Of a stretch of 64,000 nt of DNA, positions 17,177-26,998 are shown piece after piece. Position numbers and translations under genes: made by a program. The notes below the pieces were generated by a model. That model made no database searches, was not told the origin of the DNA, and saw nothing but the letters and a program-made list of their open reading frames with translations. The DNA comes from Sinorhizobium fredii USDA 205 (GTDB lineage Bacteria > Pseudomonadota > Alphaproteobacteria > Rhizobiales > Rhizobiaceae), in contig NZ_AUTC01000157.1 in NCBI RefSeq assembly GCF_001461695.1, forward strand, positions 1-64,000. The letters are read 5' to 3'. Position 1 is the stretch's first letter. Each line of letters starts with the position of its first letter.

Positions 17177-19083
17177 AGCAATGGCCGCCTCGGGGAAAGG
17201 ATGCCACTTGTCGCATCTGGAGCCCTCGCTTCTGCGAGCTGCTCGAGGAACTGCTCCATGAGCCGCGAATTGCCGAAGCGACGATTGGCCCGCTCGTCGG
17301 CGAGTGAGAACTCGGGGTCCACGTCCGTCAGGAGTGCCATCGTACGCTGCGCTCCTTGCACGTCTTCGCGCTGGATCAGGACGGCCGTGTGGATCAGCAG
17401 GCAATCCGCTTCGCGGGGCGCACGGATCAGGCATTCCCGCAGGACCTGATCGGCTTCATCGAGGCGGCCGGCCGCATAGAGTGCCTGGCCGTAGACGTAG
17501 GTGTAGTACTCCGGTGCCATCGGGTGCAGCCGACGCGCGCGCTCGGCGTTGCGCACGGCCTCGTCATAGCTTCCGAATCGGACCTGCGCCTTTGCCAGCG
17601 CCATTAGGCTGTCCGGGTCGTTCGGATTGAGTTCGACCGCCCGTTGCGCGGCCTGCATGGCGCTGGCATAGTCGCCGTTGACCGAAAGGCCGAAGCTCAG
17701 GACCTGATAGCCGACAGCAAGATTTGGATCCAGGCGAACGGCCTGGCGCGCCTCGCTGAGACCGGTTTCCACATCGGTCTGGGATGCCCTGCCGCTGAGG
17801 TTCTGCGCGAAGTCAACGATATAGGTCATGCCGAGATTGGCGCGCGCCGCGGCGTAGCCGGGGTCGAGCTCGAGAGCACGATGACGTAGCGCACGCGCGG
17901 CCATCAGGGCCTCGGCATCATTCGAGCCGTGTTTGTACCCGTCACGCGCCTTGAGGACCAGGTCGTAGGCCTGAAGGTTTTCGGTCGGGCGTTCAGCCGC
18001 GTTCGATACCTCGGACTCGCGCACGTAGGACACCAGATGCGAGACGATCTCCGCGGTCAGATCGGTCTGGAGCGCAAAGACGTCCTCGACGCGCCGGTCG
18101 TAGGTGCGCGACCAGAGATGAGCGCCGCTGCGTGCATCGATCAGCTGCGCCACCACGCGAAGCTGGTCACCAGCGCGCCTGGCGCTGCCTTCCACCACAT
18201 AGCCGGCCCCAAGTCTTTCGCCGATCCTGCGGATATCCTCCGCCTGGCCGCGCAGCGCAAAAGTCGAGTTGCGCGCAATCACCTGGAGCTCGGGATTTCG
18301 CGCAAGGTTGGCGATGATGTCTTCGGTCAACCCGTCGGCGAAATAAGCCTGGTCGGTTTCGCCACTCATATTGTCAAAGGGCAACACCGCCACGGTCGGC
18401 CGTGCATCTGCGGGCTTGCCACCTGACAGTCGCACGAGGCTGTCGGTGAGATCCGCGCCGATCGCTCTTAAATCCGGCACCTGGGTGAAAACGGCGAGGA
18501 CGATGAGCCCTGCAGCCCCTACTGCAAATGGCAAAGCGGCACGCCGGCGGAGAGCAATCCGCCGTATCCAAGCGCGACCACCCAGCCGGTCCGGCTCGAG
18601 CCGCACCGCGTAGACGGCGAGCGGCTCGGCTATGTTCTTGGCCTGCCTTCGCCCGATACTGTAGAAGAGCTTGTTGCGGGTCCGGTCAGCGCTGCGCACC
18701 ACCGCCTCGCTCACAAAAATGCTGGCCGGCGCGGCCATGGCTTCCAGACGCGAAGCGACGTTGACGCCATCGCCGAACATGTCACCATTGTCTTCTATGA
18801 CATCGCCGAGGTTGATGCCGATGCGCATACTGAACGGCCGGTCGACAAATCCGTTCTGGATTTCGATCGCCGCATCCAGCGCCTCGTTGACGCTCGGAAA
18901 TGTTGCCAGAAAGCCGTCGCCGGTGGTCTTGAAGGTCCGGCCGCCATGCTTCTCGACGGTCGGGACGATCAATTCGCTGAAGGTCGCGCGCAGGGCCGCG
19001 TAGGTCGAGGATTCGTCCTCGGACATCAGCCGCGCATAGCCGACGATGTCGCCCGCTACGATTGCTGCGAGTTTGCGTTCCAC
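17173..19083 (-). CDS. Class III adenylate/guanylate cyclase with TolB-like and TPR domains
   Basis: This is a 636-residue protein. The N-terminal 165 residues are a class III cyclase domain: first metal Asp in AGDIVGYARLM (residue 12), second in KTTGDGFLATF, and the transition-state region GDGVNVASRLE. A hydrophobic segment near residues 200-220 is a probable TM. A TolB-like/FlgO-like domain follows (AVLPFDNMSGETDQAYFADG), then several TPR repeats up to the C-terminus. The GTG at 19083 is chosen because GAGGG lies 6 nt upstream and the start VERKLAAIVAGDIVGY is typical for these rhizobial cyclases; an upstream ATG adds a poor Cys/Arg-rich stretch. It likely makes cAMP in response to a signal sensed by the C-terminal part. 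Confidence 0.92.
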   Translation of the reverse strand: MERKLAAIVAGDIVGYARLMSEDESSTYAALRATFSELIVPTVEKHGGRTFKTTGDGFLATFPSVNEALDAAIEIQNGFVDRPFSMRIGINLGDVIEDNGDMFGDGVNVASRLEAMAAPASIFVSEAVVRSADRTRNKLFYSIGRRQAKNIAEPLAVYAVRLEPDRLGGRAWIRRIALRRRAALPFAVGAAGLIVLAVFTQVPDLRAIGADLTDSLVRLSGGKPADARPTVAVLPFDNMSGETDQAYFADGLTEDIIANLARNPELQVIARNSTFALRGQAEDIRRIGERLGAGYVVEGSARRAGDQLRVVAQLIDARSGAHLWSRTYDRRVEDVFALQTDLTAEIVSHLVSYVRESEVSNAAERPTENLQAYDLVLKARDGYKHGSNDAEALMAARALRHRALELDPGYAAARANLGMTYIVDFAQNLSGRASQTDVETGLSEARQAVRLDPNLAVGYQVLSFGLSVNGDYASAMQAAQRAVELNPNDPDSLMALAKAQVRFGSYDEAVRNAERARRLHPMAPEYYTYVYGQALYAAGRLDEADQVLRECLIRAPREADCLLIHTAVLIQREDVQGAQRTMALLTDVDPEFSLADERANRRFGNSRLMEQFLEQLAEARAPDATSGILSPRRPLL

Positions 19084-19300
19084 TACGAGCCCTCGGCAGT
19101 TTTCGGAAGCATCTTCCCGGCACCGCCCCTGCCCGTCCACTCAAAACTCTGTGTGTGAGCGCCCTGATCTACGGACGCGTTCACGATACTTGCCCCACAC
19201 AAATGTCCATCCTGAGCCGGTTGCACGCTGACGGCCAATGGGCGGCGCAAAGCACAGCGGATGGCACACCTCGATTGTGGATTGATTTGACACCAATCCT

Positions 19301-22270
19301 TCAGGCGCCCGATGCTGCTCGCTGAAGTAGCGGCCGCAGGCGATCCAGTTCAGCCGCCAACGCACGTTGAGCTTCGGGAACGGGTTCAAGCCTGCCTTCG
19401 CGGCCTAGATTCGCCAGCCGTTGTGCCGCCGTCACCACGCCGCCGGCACCGATCACATCCGCCGCGCCTTTCAGTGTGTGTGCTGCGCGCCTCAACTCCG
19501 CGGCATCGCCGCCGGCATGTGCCGCGTCGATGGCGGCCGTCAGTTTCGGGTATTCGACAAGGAACATTGCCGCCAACTCGCGCAAGAGCGCCGCGTCGCC
19601 GTCAAGATTGCTGAGAGCGCCATCCCAGTCCAGCGCGGACGCTTCTGCAGCCGCCGGCTGCTCCGGGATGGCGGTTGCCGGTCCGGCCACAGCGGATGCC
19701 GGCTTGGGTTGATACTGTTCGACGACGCGGAAGAGTTCGCTGGCGCGGAACGGCTTCGTCACGTAACCGTCCATTCCTGCCGCGAGACAGCGCTCGCGGT
19801 CGGCCGGCGTCGCGCTCGCAGTCAGTGCGATGATCGGCACACGGGCGCACTCGGCTCGAGCGAGCGCGCGGATCGCGGTGGTCGCGGCGAGCCCGTCCAT
19901 CACCGGCATGTGAACATCCATCAGCACAAGATCGTAACTGCCATGCTCAGCCGCTTCGACCGCCTCTTGACCGTTCCCCACCGCCTCGACGCGATGGCCG
20001 CGCTTCGTCAGCAGATCAACCGCGACCTGCCGGTTGACCGCCCCGTCCTCGGCAAGCAGCACGGTGAGCCCCGGGCCCGTCCGCAGGCGCGCCGGGCTGG
20101 CAGTACCCTCGAGCTCGTCTTCCCGCATCGAGAAGCCAAGTGCGTTGGTGATCGCGTTCAGGAGATCGGACTGTTTTACAGGCTTCACAAGCAATCTGGA
20201 GACATCCAGCTTGCGCAGCAGCGCCTCGTCGCTCGGCCGACCGGCGGAGGACATCATGACGATTCGTGTCTCCTTGAGCGCTGGGCGCAGTCGCATGCAG
20301 GCCGCAAGTTCGAAGCCGCTCATCCGAGGCATCATAACGTCGAGGAGTGCGAGATCCGGTAGCGCACCAGATGCCTGTTCGAGTGCATTGAGCGCCGCCG
20401 CTCCGTCCACTGCGACGATTGGGATCATGCCCCAATTGACGACGATTTCCTCGAGGATCTGGCGATTGGTGGCGTTGTCATCGACCACCAATACGCGCCG
20501 TCCGCGCAATTCTGCCTCGCGCACCGGGCGTGCCTTTTGCGCCTCCGGCGCGAGCACGAAATCGGCTGCGAAAGTGAAGACGCTGCCAACGCCCGGCTTG
20601 CTGTCGAGCTGCATCGGTCCGCCCATCTTCTCGGCAAGTTGAGCGGCGATCGCCAGGCCGAGCCCGGTGCCCCCGTATTGCCGCGTCGTCGAGGTGTCGG
20701 CTTGGGCGAAAGCCTCGAATATGCGCTCCTGCTGCGCTGCTGGAATGCCGATGCCCGTGTCGCGCACGTCGAACTGAAGGCGTGCCCCTTGGTCTCCCTG
20801 ACCTACCAAAGTGACATCAACCACTACCTCGCCATTCTCGGTGAACTTGATCGCATTCCCGACAAGATTGACGATGATCTGCCGTAGCCGTGTCGGATCC
20901 CCCATCAAGTGATCCGGCACCTCGGGAGGGATGTGGCAGGCAAGCTCCAGGCCCTTGTCGGCGGCGCGTTTGGCGAGAGTTTGCAGCGTGTCGCCCAACG
21001 TATCGCGCAGCATGAACGGGATCGTCTCGAGCTCCAATCGTCCCGCTTCGATCTTCGAGAAGTCGAGAATGTCGTTGATCAGGTCCATCAGCGTGTCGGC
21101 GGAATGGAGGATGATCGAGACGTATCTGCGCTGCTGATCGGAAAGCTCGGTCCCCTCAAGCAGTTCAGCAATGCCGATCACACCATTCATTGGCGTGCGG
21201 ATTTCATGGCTCATATTCGCAAGGAATTCGCTCTTGGCAATGCTTGCCTGCTCGGCCGCATCACGGGCGCGCTCAAGCTCCTCACGCGACTTGCGCAATT
21301 GCTCCGTCCGCTGCTCCAGCTTGGCAGTGCGCTTGGCCACCAGCTCCTCCAGACGATGGCGGTGCTCTTCAAGCTCGGTAATGTCTGAATAGACACATAT
21401 CGTTCCGCCGTCGCTGGTCTTGCGCTCGCTGACGCGGATAGTGGTCCCATCCTGATGCTTCAAATTGAAAGGGCCGCGCGGATTGCGGTGGCGCTCGAGG
21501 CGCTGGGCAATCCATTCATCGACTGTCTGGCCGTCGAGCGACGACAGGCCGCTTTCCGCAAAAGTTCGAATCACGAGCTCGAAGGACGCGCCCGGTGTTT
21601 CGACGGCAAATGGTTCGGCAGGCAGGACGGCACGCTCCGGCCCTGAAAAGAAATCCCGGTAGCGCGAGTTATAGACGACCAGCCGGTCCGAGGCGTCATA
21701 GAGTGCGAAACCCTCCAAGGAAGATTCGATTGCATCGAGCAACTGCCTTTGCGCGGCCTCGGCGCGCGCTGTCGCAGCCTCGGTTGTCTTGACCAGCTCC
21801 TCGAGATGCTCGCGCTGTTCCTCAAGTTCGGTAATGTCGGTATAGGCGCCGACCAGACCGCCATCGCGGGTCCGGCCTTCACTAATGCGAATCCATGTCC
21901 CGTTGTTGAGCCTCAGCTTGAATGGTGGGCCCGGATTTCGATGGCGCTCCATGCGTCGCGCTACCCACTCCTCCACACCCAACTCGCCTACTGGGGCCAA
22001 CCCCTGCTCCACAGCGGAACGGATCAGGTCCTCGAACCGCATTCCCATCGCGACTCTGGGGGAAAACAGTTTCTCGAAGCGCGAGTTGAACGCGACCATC
22101 CGGTCGTCGGCATCATAAAGAACGAACCCTTCCAAAGCTGACTCGATCCCGTCCAAAAGACTGTCGCGTGCCGCTTCTGCCCGTGCCCGTGCGGCCAAGG
22201 CAGCTTCGAGCTGCTCCGCAAGCGTATGATCGCTGCAGGAGGCATGAGTAGTGTCGGTATTCTTGGTCAT
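19301..22270 (-). CDS. Hybrid sensor kinase: PAS-PAS-HisKA-HATPase-REC-REC-Hpt
   Basis: This is a 989-residue cytoplasmic hybrid kinase with no TM segment seen. Two similar PAS-like domains lie at about residues 35-155 and 175-300 and share the motif pair YDA.DR..V/..S.. and DITELEE. A coiled coil leads to HisKA (phospho-His in [12 protein letters not shown] near 354) and HATPase_c ([19 protein letters not shown]). REC1 begins near 593 ([12 protein letters not shown], Asp in LLDVMMP), REC2 near 738 ([11 protein letters not shown], Asp in LMDVHMP), and Hpt has the phospho-His in [13 protein letters not shown] near 930. ATG 22270 has GGAGGG upstream. It starts 37 bp after the receiver-GDH gene, so it is co-transcribed with it. 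It has no DNA-binding output, so the dehydrogenase's receiver is its likely target. Confidence 0.95.
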   Translation of the reverse strand: MTKNTDTTHASCSDHTLAEQLEAALAARARAEAARDSLLDGIESALEGFVLYDADDRMVAFNSRFEKLFSPRVAMGMRFEDLIRSAVEQGLAPVGELGVEEWVARRMERHRNPGPPFKLRLNNGTWIRISEGRTRDGGLVGAYTDITELEEQREHLEELVKTTEAATARAEAAQRQLLDAIESSLEGFALYDASDRLVVYNSRYRDFFSGPERAVLPAEPFAVETPGASFELVIRTFAESGLSSLDGQTVDEWIAQRLERHRNPRGPFNLKHQDGTTIRVSERKTSDGGTICVYSDITELEEHRHRLEELVAKRTAKLEQRTEQLRKSREELERARDAAEQASIAKSEFLANMSHEIRTPMNGVIGIAELLEGTELSDQQRRYVSIILHSADTLMDLINDILDFSKIEAGRLELETIPFMLRDTLGDTLQTLAKRAADKGLELACHIPPEVPDHLMGDPTRLRQIIVNLVGNAIKFTENGEVVVDVTLVGQGDQGARLQFDVRDTGIGIPAAQQERIFEAFAQADTSTTRQYGGTGLGLAIAAQLAEKMGGPMQLDSKPGVGSVFTFAADFVLAPEAQKARPVREAELRGRRVLVVDDNATNRQILEEIVVNWGMIPIVAVDGAAALNALEQASGALPDLALLDVMMPRMSGFELAACMRLRPALKETRIVMMSSAGRPSDEALLRKLDVSRLLVKPVKQSDLLNAITNALGFSMREDELEGTASPARLRTGPGLTVLLAEDGAVNRQVAVDLLTKRGHRVEAVGNGQEAVEAAEHGSYDLVLMDVHMPVMDGLAATTAIRALARAECARVPIIALTASATPADRERCLAAGMDGYVTKPFRASELFRVVEQYQPKPASAVAGPATAIPEQPAAAEASALDWDGALSNLDGDAALLRELAAMFLVEYPKLTAAIDAAHAGGDAAELRRAAHTLKGAADVIGAGGVVTAAQRLANLGREGRLEPVPEAQRALAAELDRLRPLLQRAASGA

Positions 22271-22307
22271 TGAATCCCTCCGCATCCGGGTGGGATGTTC
22301 AGGCGCC

Positions 22308-23957
22308 TTATGGGAATAGACCGCGCAGCAGTTTGGCCTGGGTCACGCGGGCGATCCCCTCTATCAAGGCAGCGGTACGCAGGTCCAACTGGTCATCTTC
22401 CGCACGTCGACGCGTCCGTGCAAATGCATCGAGCAAGATCGCCTTGAGCCGGTAATTGATCTCGTCGAGTGTCCAGGTCAGGTTCTGCAGACCCTGCACC
22501 CACTCGAAATAGGAAACAGTCACTCCGCCAGCATTGCCGAGAATGTCGGGAATGATATGCACTCCACGCTCGTTGAGAATCTCGTCTGCCTCGAGCGTGG
22601 TCGGGCCGTTCGCGCCTTCGGCCAGCAACCGGCACTTGATCCTCTCGGCGTTCTCGGCGGTTACCTGATTTTGCAGTGCCGCCAAGACCAAGACATCACA
22701 TTCCAGTTCCAGAAGCTCGGCGTTTGAGATCGGCTCTGCATCGGGAAAGCCCGCCAGCACCCGATTTTTGGCCACATATTCCAGTAGCGCATTCACTGAC
22801 AGGCCGTTGGCGTTGTAGAGTCCCGTCGACACGTCGCTGACAGCGATGATCTTGACGCCCGCCTCGGCCAGAAACCGCGCTGCAAAGCTACCGACATTGC
22901 CGAACCCCTGCACCACCGCATTCGATTTGGCCATATCAAGCCGGATTGCCTCGGCCGCAGCTTCGATGACATAGACCAACCCGCGCCCGGTCGCCTCCTT
23001 GCGTCCGAGCGAGCCCCCGAGCACCACGGGTTTGCCTGTGACCACCGCCGGAACCGCATGGCCGACCTGCTGGCTGTAGGTGTCCATCACCCAGGCCATC
23101 ACCTGCTCGTCGGTCCCCATGTCGGGCGCGGGGATGTCCTTATCCGGCCCGATTATGTCGATGATCTCGGCGGTATAGCGTCGGGTCAGCCGTTGCAGTT
23201 CGCTTTTCGAAAGAACAGTAGGGTCGACGCGCACACCACCCTTGGCGCCGCCAAAGGGCAACCGCATGAGCGCGCACTTCCAGGTCATTAAGGTCGCCAG
23301 CGCTGCGACATCGCCAAGATCGACATCTTCGTGATAACGAATGCCGCCTTTCGTGGGTCCCATCGTCAGGACATGCTGCACCCGATATCCGAACACGGTC
23401 TCGACCTGCGCGCGGTCGTCGCGGAAGAACGGAAACGACACCACTTGGGTGCGCTGCGGAAACAGCAGCCGCTGGCGGATGTTGTCATCCAGATTCATGA
23501 TCTGGGCGGCCTTCAGGAATTGTTGCTGGGCGAGACGGAACATCGGCGAGTCCCACTCGCCGCCATGGGCGCGCTTGCGCGCCAGCGTGTAGCGGATTGC
23601 CCTGTCGAGCGCGACGCCGTTAAGCCTGGTCTTCAGCAGAAAGTCGCTGGCACCTGCCTCGACCGCGTGCGCCGCGAGCTTCACATCGTCGAGGCCCGTC
23701 AGGATCACCACCGGGACATCCGGGGCAGCCGCTCTTATTCTAAACAGCGTCTCCAGCTCGTGGCTGTCCGGCAGGATCAGATCGAGCAGTACCAGATCAG
23801 TCGCGCCCCGCTCGAGTTGTCCAAGCCCGTCGGCCAAGCGGTCCACGGCCACCACCTCGCAGTGTAACTGCATTTCGGTGTCGAGCAGTCTTTGGATCAA
23901 CTTCGCATGGAGCGGGTTATCCTCGACAAGCAATACGCGCACTGTTTGATCGCTCAT
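22308..23957 (-). CDS. Receiver domain fused to Glu/Leu/Phe/Val dehydrogenase
   Basis: This is a 549-residue fusion. Residues 1-125 are a response-regulator receiver with all key positions: E12/D13, phospho-acceptor D59 in LVLLDLILPD, T87 in VILTG and K109 in DFLLKT. Residues 140-549 are a full glutamate-type dehydrogenase: K203 in GPTKGGIRYH, K227, the catalytic K239 in PFGGAKGG and D279 in PAPDMGTD. The spacing of these matches Clostridium GDH K89/K113/K125/D165. The NAD(P) fold follows with GFGNVG. It would interconvert 2-oxoglutarate and glutamate (or a related amino acid pair), possibly under phosphorylation control. ATG 23957 follows GGGGGCAAAG; an open frame upstream is not conserved in character. 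It heads the operon with the hybrid kinase. Confidence 0.93.
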   Translation of the reverse strand: MSDQTVRVLLVEDNPLHAKLIQRLLDTEMQLHCEVVAVDRLADGLGQLERGATDLVLLDLILPDSHELETLFRIRAAAPDVPVVILTGLDDVKLAAHAVEAGASDFLLKTRLNGVALDRAIRYTLARKRAHGGEWDSPMFRLAQQQFLKAAQIMNLDDNIRQRLLFPQRTQVVSFPFFRDDRAQVETVFGYRVQHVLTMGPTKGGIRYHEDVDLGDVAALATLMTWKCALMRLPFGGAKGGVRVDPTVLSKSELQRLTRRYTAEIIDIIGPDKDIPAPDMGTDEQVMAWVMDTYSQQVGHAVPAVVTGKPVVLGGSLGRKEATGRGLVYVIEAAAEAIRLDMAKSNAVVQGFGNVGSFAARFLAEAGVKIIAVSDVSTGLYNANGLSVNALLEYVAKNRVLAGFPDAEPISNAELLELECDVLVLAALQNQVTAENAERIKCRLLAEGANGPTTLEADEILNERGVHIIPDILGNAGGVTVSYFEWVQGLQNLTWTLDEINYRLKAILLDAFARTRRRAEDDQLDLRTAALIEGIARVTQAKLLRGLFP

Positions 23958-24471
23958 GCTTTGCCCCCGCGGTGGCCACGCGGAGAGTATATCAGCTTTT
24001 GGTGCGACGGCTGAGCTTTGAAGGGGGACTTCTTCTATCATCTTCAATGGGAGATGAGGGCAACACCCGGAGCGATACACGATGGCGCCGCGGCTAGTCA
24101 GCTCCACGCAAGCTGCCCCTATGCAAAGATATTCTCGGGTTTTGAAATTGCCGGCGGGTGTCCCGCCACCCAGCCTGCCGGCGACGCGGACGACCAGGGC
24201 ATCGACGAGCGGGGGCAATGATACCCGTCTCGAAGTCAGCCATGTTAGCGGGGACACCTCAATCGACCGCGCGCTCAATTCAGACAACGTCGGAATTCGG
24301 CCTAGGAGCAAAGTTTTGCCCGGCCTAGCCGAGGAGCGATGGTACGCCTCAATTCGGGGCGTCCATCCTGATCGGACAGTCAATCGATAGACGATGGGTT
24401 GTGCAAAGTTTGAGTTGACCGTTTTCGAGGGCGAGGAGACACTTGCAATCCGCAGCAAGGCAGGAGGAAAA
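23958..24471. other. Intergenic, no gene recognised
   Basis: This 514-bp stretch lies between the divergent receiver-GDH gene and a small hypothetical gene. Several frames stay open because of high GC, but none shows a domain, good start or consistent protein-like composition. It should hold the promoter of the GDH-kinase operon; no sigma-54 or other box is clear to me. Confidence 0.45.
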
Positions 24472-24780
24472 ATGATGGCCGAGCCAGACCGCTGGCGCCA
24501 CATGGCAAGCGCGCCGAAGAACGGCAGTCGGATACTCGTCACGATCCGCCCGTCCGAACAGGGGGCGGCAGAAGTTGACCTCGCATATTGGTCGAATGGC
24601 GATCAGTTCGGTGCAGAAGGCTGGCGCGCCTCTGATTCCTCGCCCGGCCGCATCATCGAATACGCCGAGCCGGAATTGAAGTGCTGGATGCCGATGCCCT
24701 CGGCCAATCTCGATCGCACCTCGATGCCCTCACCTTGGGAAGGCGACGACGACCAAGAGCTCAACGGGTCAGGGATTTAA
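24472..24780 (+). CDS. Small DUF551-like hypothetical protein
   Basis: This 102-residue protein starts MMAEPDRWRHMASAPKNGSR and has SASDSSPG-type turns and the end LKCWMPMPS. This WRHMxSAPKDG...WMPxP layout resembles the small DUF551-like proteins common in rhizobia and phages; no function is known. The ATG at 24472 follows AGGAGGAAAA, a near-perfect ribosome site, so the long in-frame extension upstream is rejected. The protein is soluble and acidic at its C-terminus. Gene and neighbours give no functional hint. Confidence 0.72.
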   Translation: MMAEPDRWRHMASAPKNGSRILVTIRPSEQGAAEVDLAYWSNGDQFGAEGWRASDSSPGRIIEYAEPELKCWMPMPSANLDRTSMPSPWEGDDDQELNGSGI

Positions 24781-24888
24781 GAACTCGCGCCGCCATGTTG
24801 CGAAGATGATACGCAGCGAGTGGCAAGACGCAGTTGAGCCAAGCGATCGCGAAAACGGAACATTTTCAGGAAATCCCAACCGAACTGG

Positions 24889-25122
24889 TCAGTCGACGAG
24901 GCGGGCAGGTTTTCGCAGTTCGGGGAAGATGATCGCCCACAGGGCCGAGACAAGGAGTGTTCCGGCGCCTCCGCCGGCACCAGACCGAACAGCGCCGCAG
25001 TGGCCGGATTCGAATTCACCGAGTTCGTTCGAGGCGCCGATGAACAGAGAGTGGACCGCGGCTACCCGTCCACGCATCGCGTCCGGCGTATCGCATAGGA
25101 GAAGCCGTCCTCGAGCGGCGAT
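24889..25122 (-). pseudogene. C-terminal relic of an MFS transporter
   Basis: The - strand reads DTPDAMRGRVAAVHSLFIG, then ASNELGEFESG, a short scrambled stretch, then GGAGTLLVSALWAIIFPEL to a stop at 24889. This is the typical last-two-helix region of EntS-type MFS exporters. The scrambled stretch is explained by a local frameshift: another frame at 24970-25019 supplies the expected ATAALFGLVPA. Stops lie directly upstream (around 25123-25128) and the remaining ~340 residues are missing. So this is a decayed fragment of a gene that was once complete. Confidence 0.7.
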
Positions 25123-25183
25123 CTATTACAACAATGCGGAACCAAAGAATGGACCAGCGGCCCGGCTGATCGTCTAAGCGTGG

Positions 25184-25531
25184 CTACGCGCCGAACAACG
25201 TATCGGCTCGCCTCTCAAACGACTGCCATTCTTCCGGTTCCGGTTCCGCTTCCCACTCGGATCTGTCGCGCCGGTCAGCGGTTAATGCTGCCCTGCCCCA
25301 AGCTTCAGCACGCTGCATCAGCGACGCCATCTCTCCCTTCAAGCGATGCGAGCGCTGCAGGTCGCCGGCATGCTCGGCGTTCTGGCGGGGATCGTAGAAC
25401 ACGCCGATCGCAGCGCTGGTTGCCTGCCGTGCCGCCTCCAATTGTTCTTTCAAGCTCTCCAGCTCGGCTTTCGCCGCAAAGTACTGTCTCATCACCGCGA
25501 TGAGCTCGCGGTCACTGGCGCTGATGTCCAC
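25184..25531 (-). CDS. Hypothetical coiled-coil protein
   Basis: This 115-residue protein is likely helical, with a heptad-rich segment AAKAELESLKEQLEAARQAT and a charged C-terminus rich in Glu, Trp and Arg. The GTG at 25531 is chosen because GGAGGAGGGATC lies before it, one of the strongest ribosome sites in the window; an in-frame ATG at 25732 adds an unstructured Pro/Arg-rich leader. There is no signal peptide or TM. I do not recognise the family, and the neighbours (an MFS relic and another hypothetical) give no hint. Confidence 0.65.
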   Translation of the reverse strand: MDISASDRELIAVMRQYFAAKAELESLKEQLEAARQATSAAIGVFYDPRQNAEHAGDLQRSHRLKGEMASLMQRAEAWGRAALTADRRDRSEWEAEPEPEEWQSFERRADTLFGA

Positions 25532-25767
25532 GATCCCTCCTCCTTGAAAGTCCTCGTTGGGGGCATTGATCGATAAGAATGGCAAATTCGGGATAGAGTT
25601 CCTGCGAAAACGACAAAGCCCGGCGCGGGACGAAGTGCGCCGGGCTTCAATAGTGACCGACAGCCTGCGAGGAGGAGGGCTGTCCGTCGGACCGCGGCTC
25701 GGGAGGAGGTGAATTGCCTCGATGAAGTTCAAGGCCTGCCAACCACGCCGAAAAATCGGAAAGTCCT

Positions 25768-26259
25768 TCAGACCGCGGCCTTTGCCGGATGCTTGGTTGT
25801 CGTGTCAGTCGCACCCCAGCGGACGCGGTTCATCGCCGGGAAAGGCATAACTATGTGAGGCCCGGCAGGCTTTGGCGCGCGCGCGTCTTTTTCGGACAGA
25901 AGGGTGCGACTTTCCAGGCTTGGAATGGCGGTGACGACCGACCGGACGAGCCTCGGTGAGATGCCGTAGAGAGCTGTCAGTCGACGGAAGGTTCTGGTCG
26001 CGGCATAGATCTCATCGGCGCATCGCACAGCTTCGCATACGCGTGCCTTGTCGTTGATGCTGACATAAAGCACGCCAGGGATCGACAACGGCAGCGTCGC
26101 CACAATCGGGTCCAGAACCAAGTTGATCGCCTGCGGGGCGACACCATTGAGAACAAAGACCACGACACCAGCCTGGCTTGCCCAATACCCGACCATGATC
26201 AGTTCCGTAGGCAGCCGCCCGCCAGACTCGGCAATCTCAATAACGCTTCGTGCTTGCAT
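25768..26259 (-). CDS. Hypothetical protein
   Basis: This 163-residue frame starts MQARSVIEIAESGGRLPTEL, has two mildly hydrophobic stretches (GVVVFVLNGVAPQAINLVL and LPLSIPGVLYVSI) and ends with a Lys/Thr-rich tail. GAGGTGGG precedes the ATG at 26259 by about 9 nt; an in-frame GTG four codons earlier is an alternative. The amino acid composition looks protein-like, but I recognise no domain. It is an isolated gene between two non-coding stretches, so it could be a lineage-specific gene. Confidence 0.55.
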   Translation of the reverse strand: MQARSVIEIAESGGRLPTELIMVGYWASQAGVVVFVLNGVAPQAINLVLDPIVATLPLSIPGVLYVSINDKARVCEAVRCADEIYAATRTFRRLTALYGISPRLVRSVVTAIPSLESRTLLSEKDARAPKPAGPHIVMPFPAMNRVRWGATDTTTKHPAKAAV

Positions 26260-26998
26260 GTTTCGGCCCACCTCGATGAAAAAGAGGGGCTGACGCCATG
26301 ACCATTATGGCAATATGCCGGATGGCGCGTGATCGACTACAATCTCATTGAAAGCTTGAATGTCTAAGCTTCAAGTACGCCGGACAGACTATCTTCTTCA
26401 TCCTCGTTACACCATATGCCTTTGGATATATAGGCGCGCCGAGTTGTGCGCTCTTCTCATGAGATCCGGATCGGTCACCAAATCGCGGCGCCGATCCGCA
26501 CGACGGAAGCTATCTTTCCATATTTGAATCGTAGTTGACATCCGCCTCTGACCACGACTGCATGTCTCCTTAAATCGCTCGATTTAAGGACAAAGACATG
26601 CAGCAATTCAAAGTGCTCAGCGACCTTTGCGCGCCTGATAAGGGCGCCCGGCGCTGTAGGGATAGCCAGGTCTGTCACTTTGCCGGCAGCCTACATGCGG
26701 GAGACGCTAACCCAATCAGCAGCCGGTCAACCTTTGTCGTAAATTATGATTGGCCGGCACACTGAAGACTATTTACAAGGAATTAATTACGTGCTTTTTA
26801 TCGTGGTTCTCTTGGGTCGTGATCCAATCCATCGCGACGCGTAATCTTTTGTCGAATATGATTTATCAGGCCTTTCGAGCTAGTCGACGACAAAACTTAC
26901 AGACGCACCGTTCTTGACCAACCATTAGGCCTTCGTCGGAGGGGTGCGGTTTTCGTTTGGCGGGACGGCAGGCTTGCAGATATTAGGAAGGGGCCGTC
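26260..26998. other. Long intergenic region with a RIME1-like element
   Basis: This 739-bp region is visibly richer in A+T than its surroundings (for example 26720-26870). It contains one full RIME1-like two-hairpin element at 26558-26659 and presumably the promoter of the downstream polysaccharide block. No gene is supported; a - strand frame at 26475-26678 overlaps the repeat and is rejected. Confidence 0.6.
26558..26659 (+). repeat. RIME1-like intergenic mosaic element, copy 1
   Basis: The 102-bp element consists of two hairpins. The first has an outer arm CTGCATGTCT pairing with AGACATGCAG and an inner arm CCTTAAATCG pairing with CGATTTAAGG. After AATTCAAAGTG the second has CAGCG pairing with CGCTG and an inner GCGCC/GGCGC stem. 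It matches copy 2 at 29306 closely. Size and the two palindromes agree with RIME1 elements known from rhizobia; the assignment is from memory of that family. Confidence 0.8.

Noticed and set aside
16879-17307. 142-codon + strand frame overlapping the EamA stop and cyclase 3' end
   Set aside because: No ribosome site, no domain, and it overlaps the end of the well-supported cyclase gene.
23958-24542. 195-codon upstream extension of the receiver-GDH frame
   Set aside because: The receiver fold starts directly after the ATG at 23957, and the extension overlaps a gene on the other strand with a strong ribosome site.
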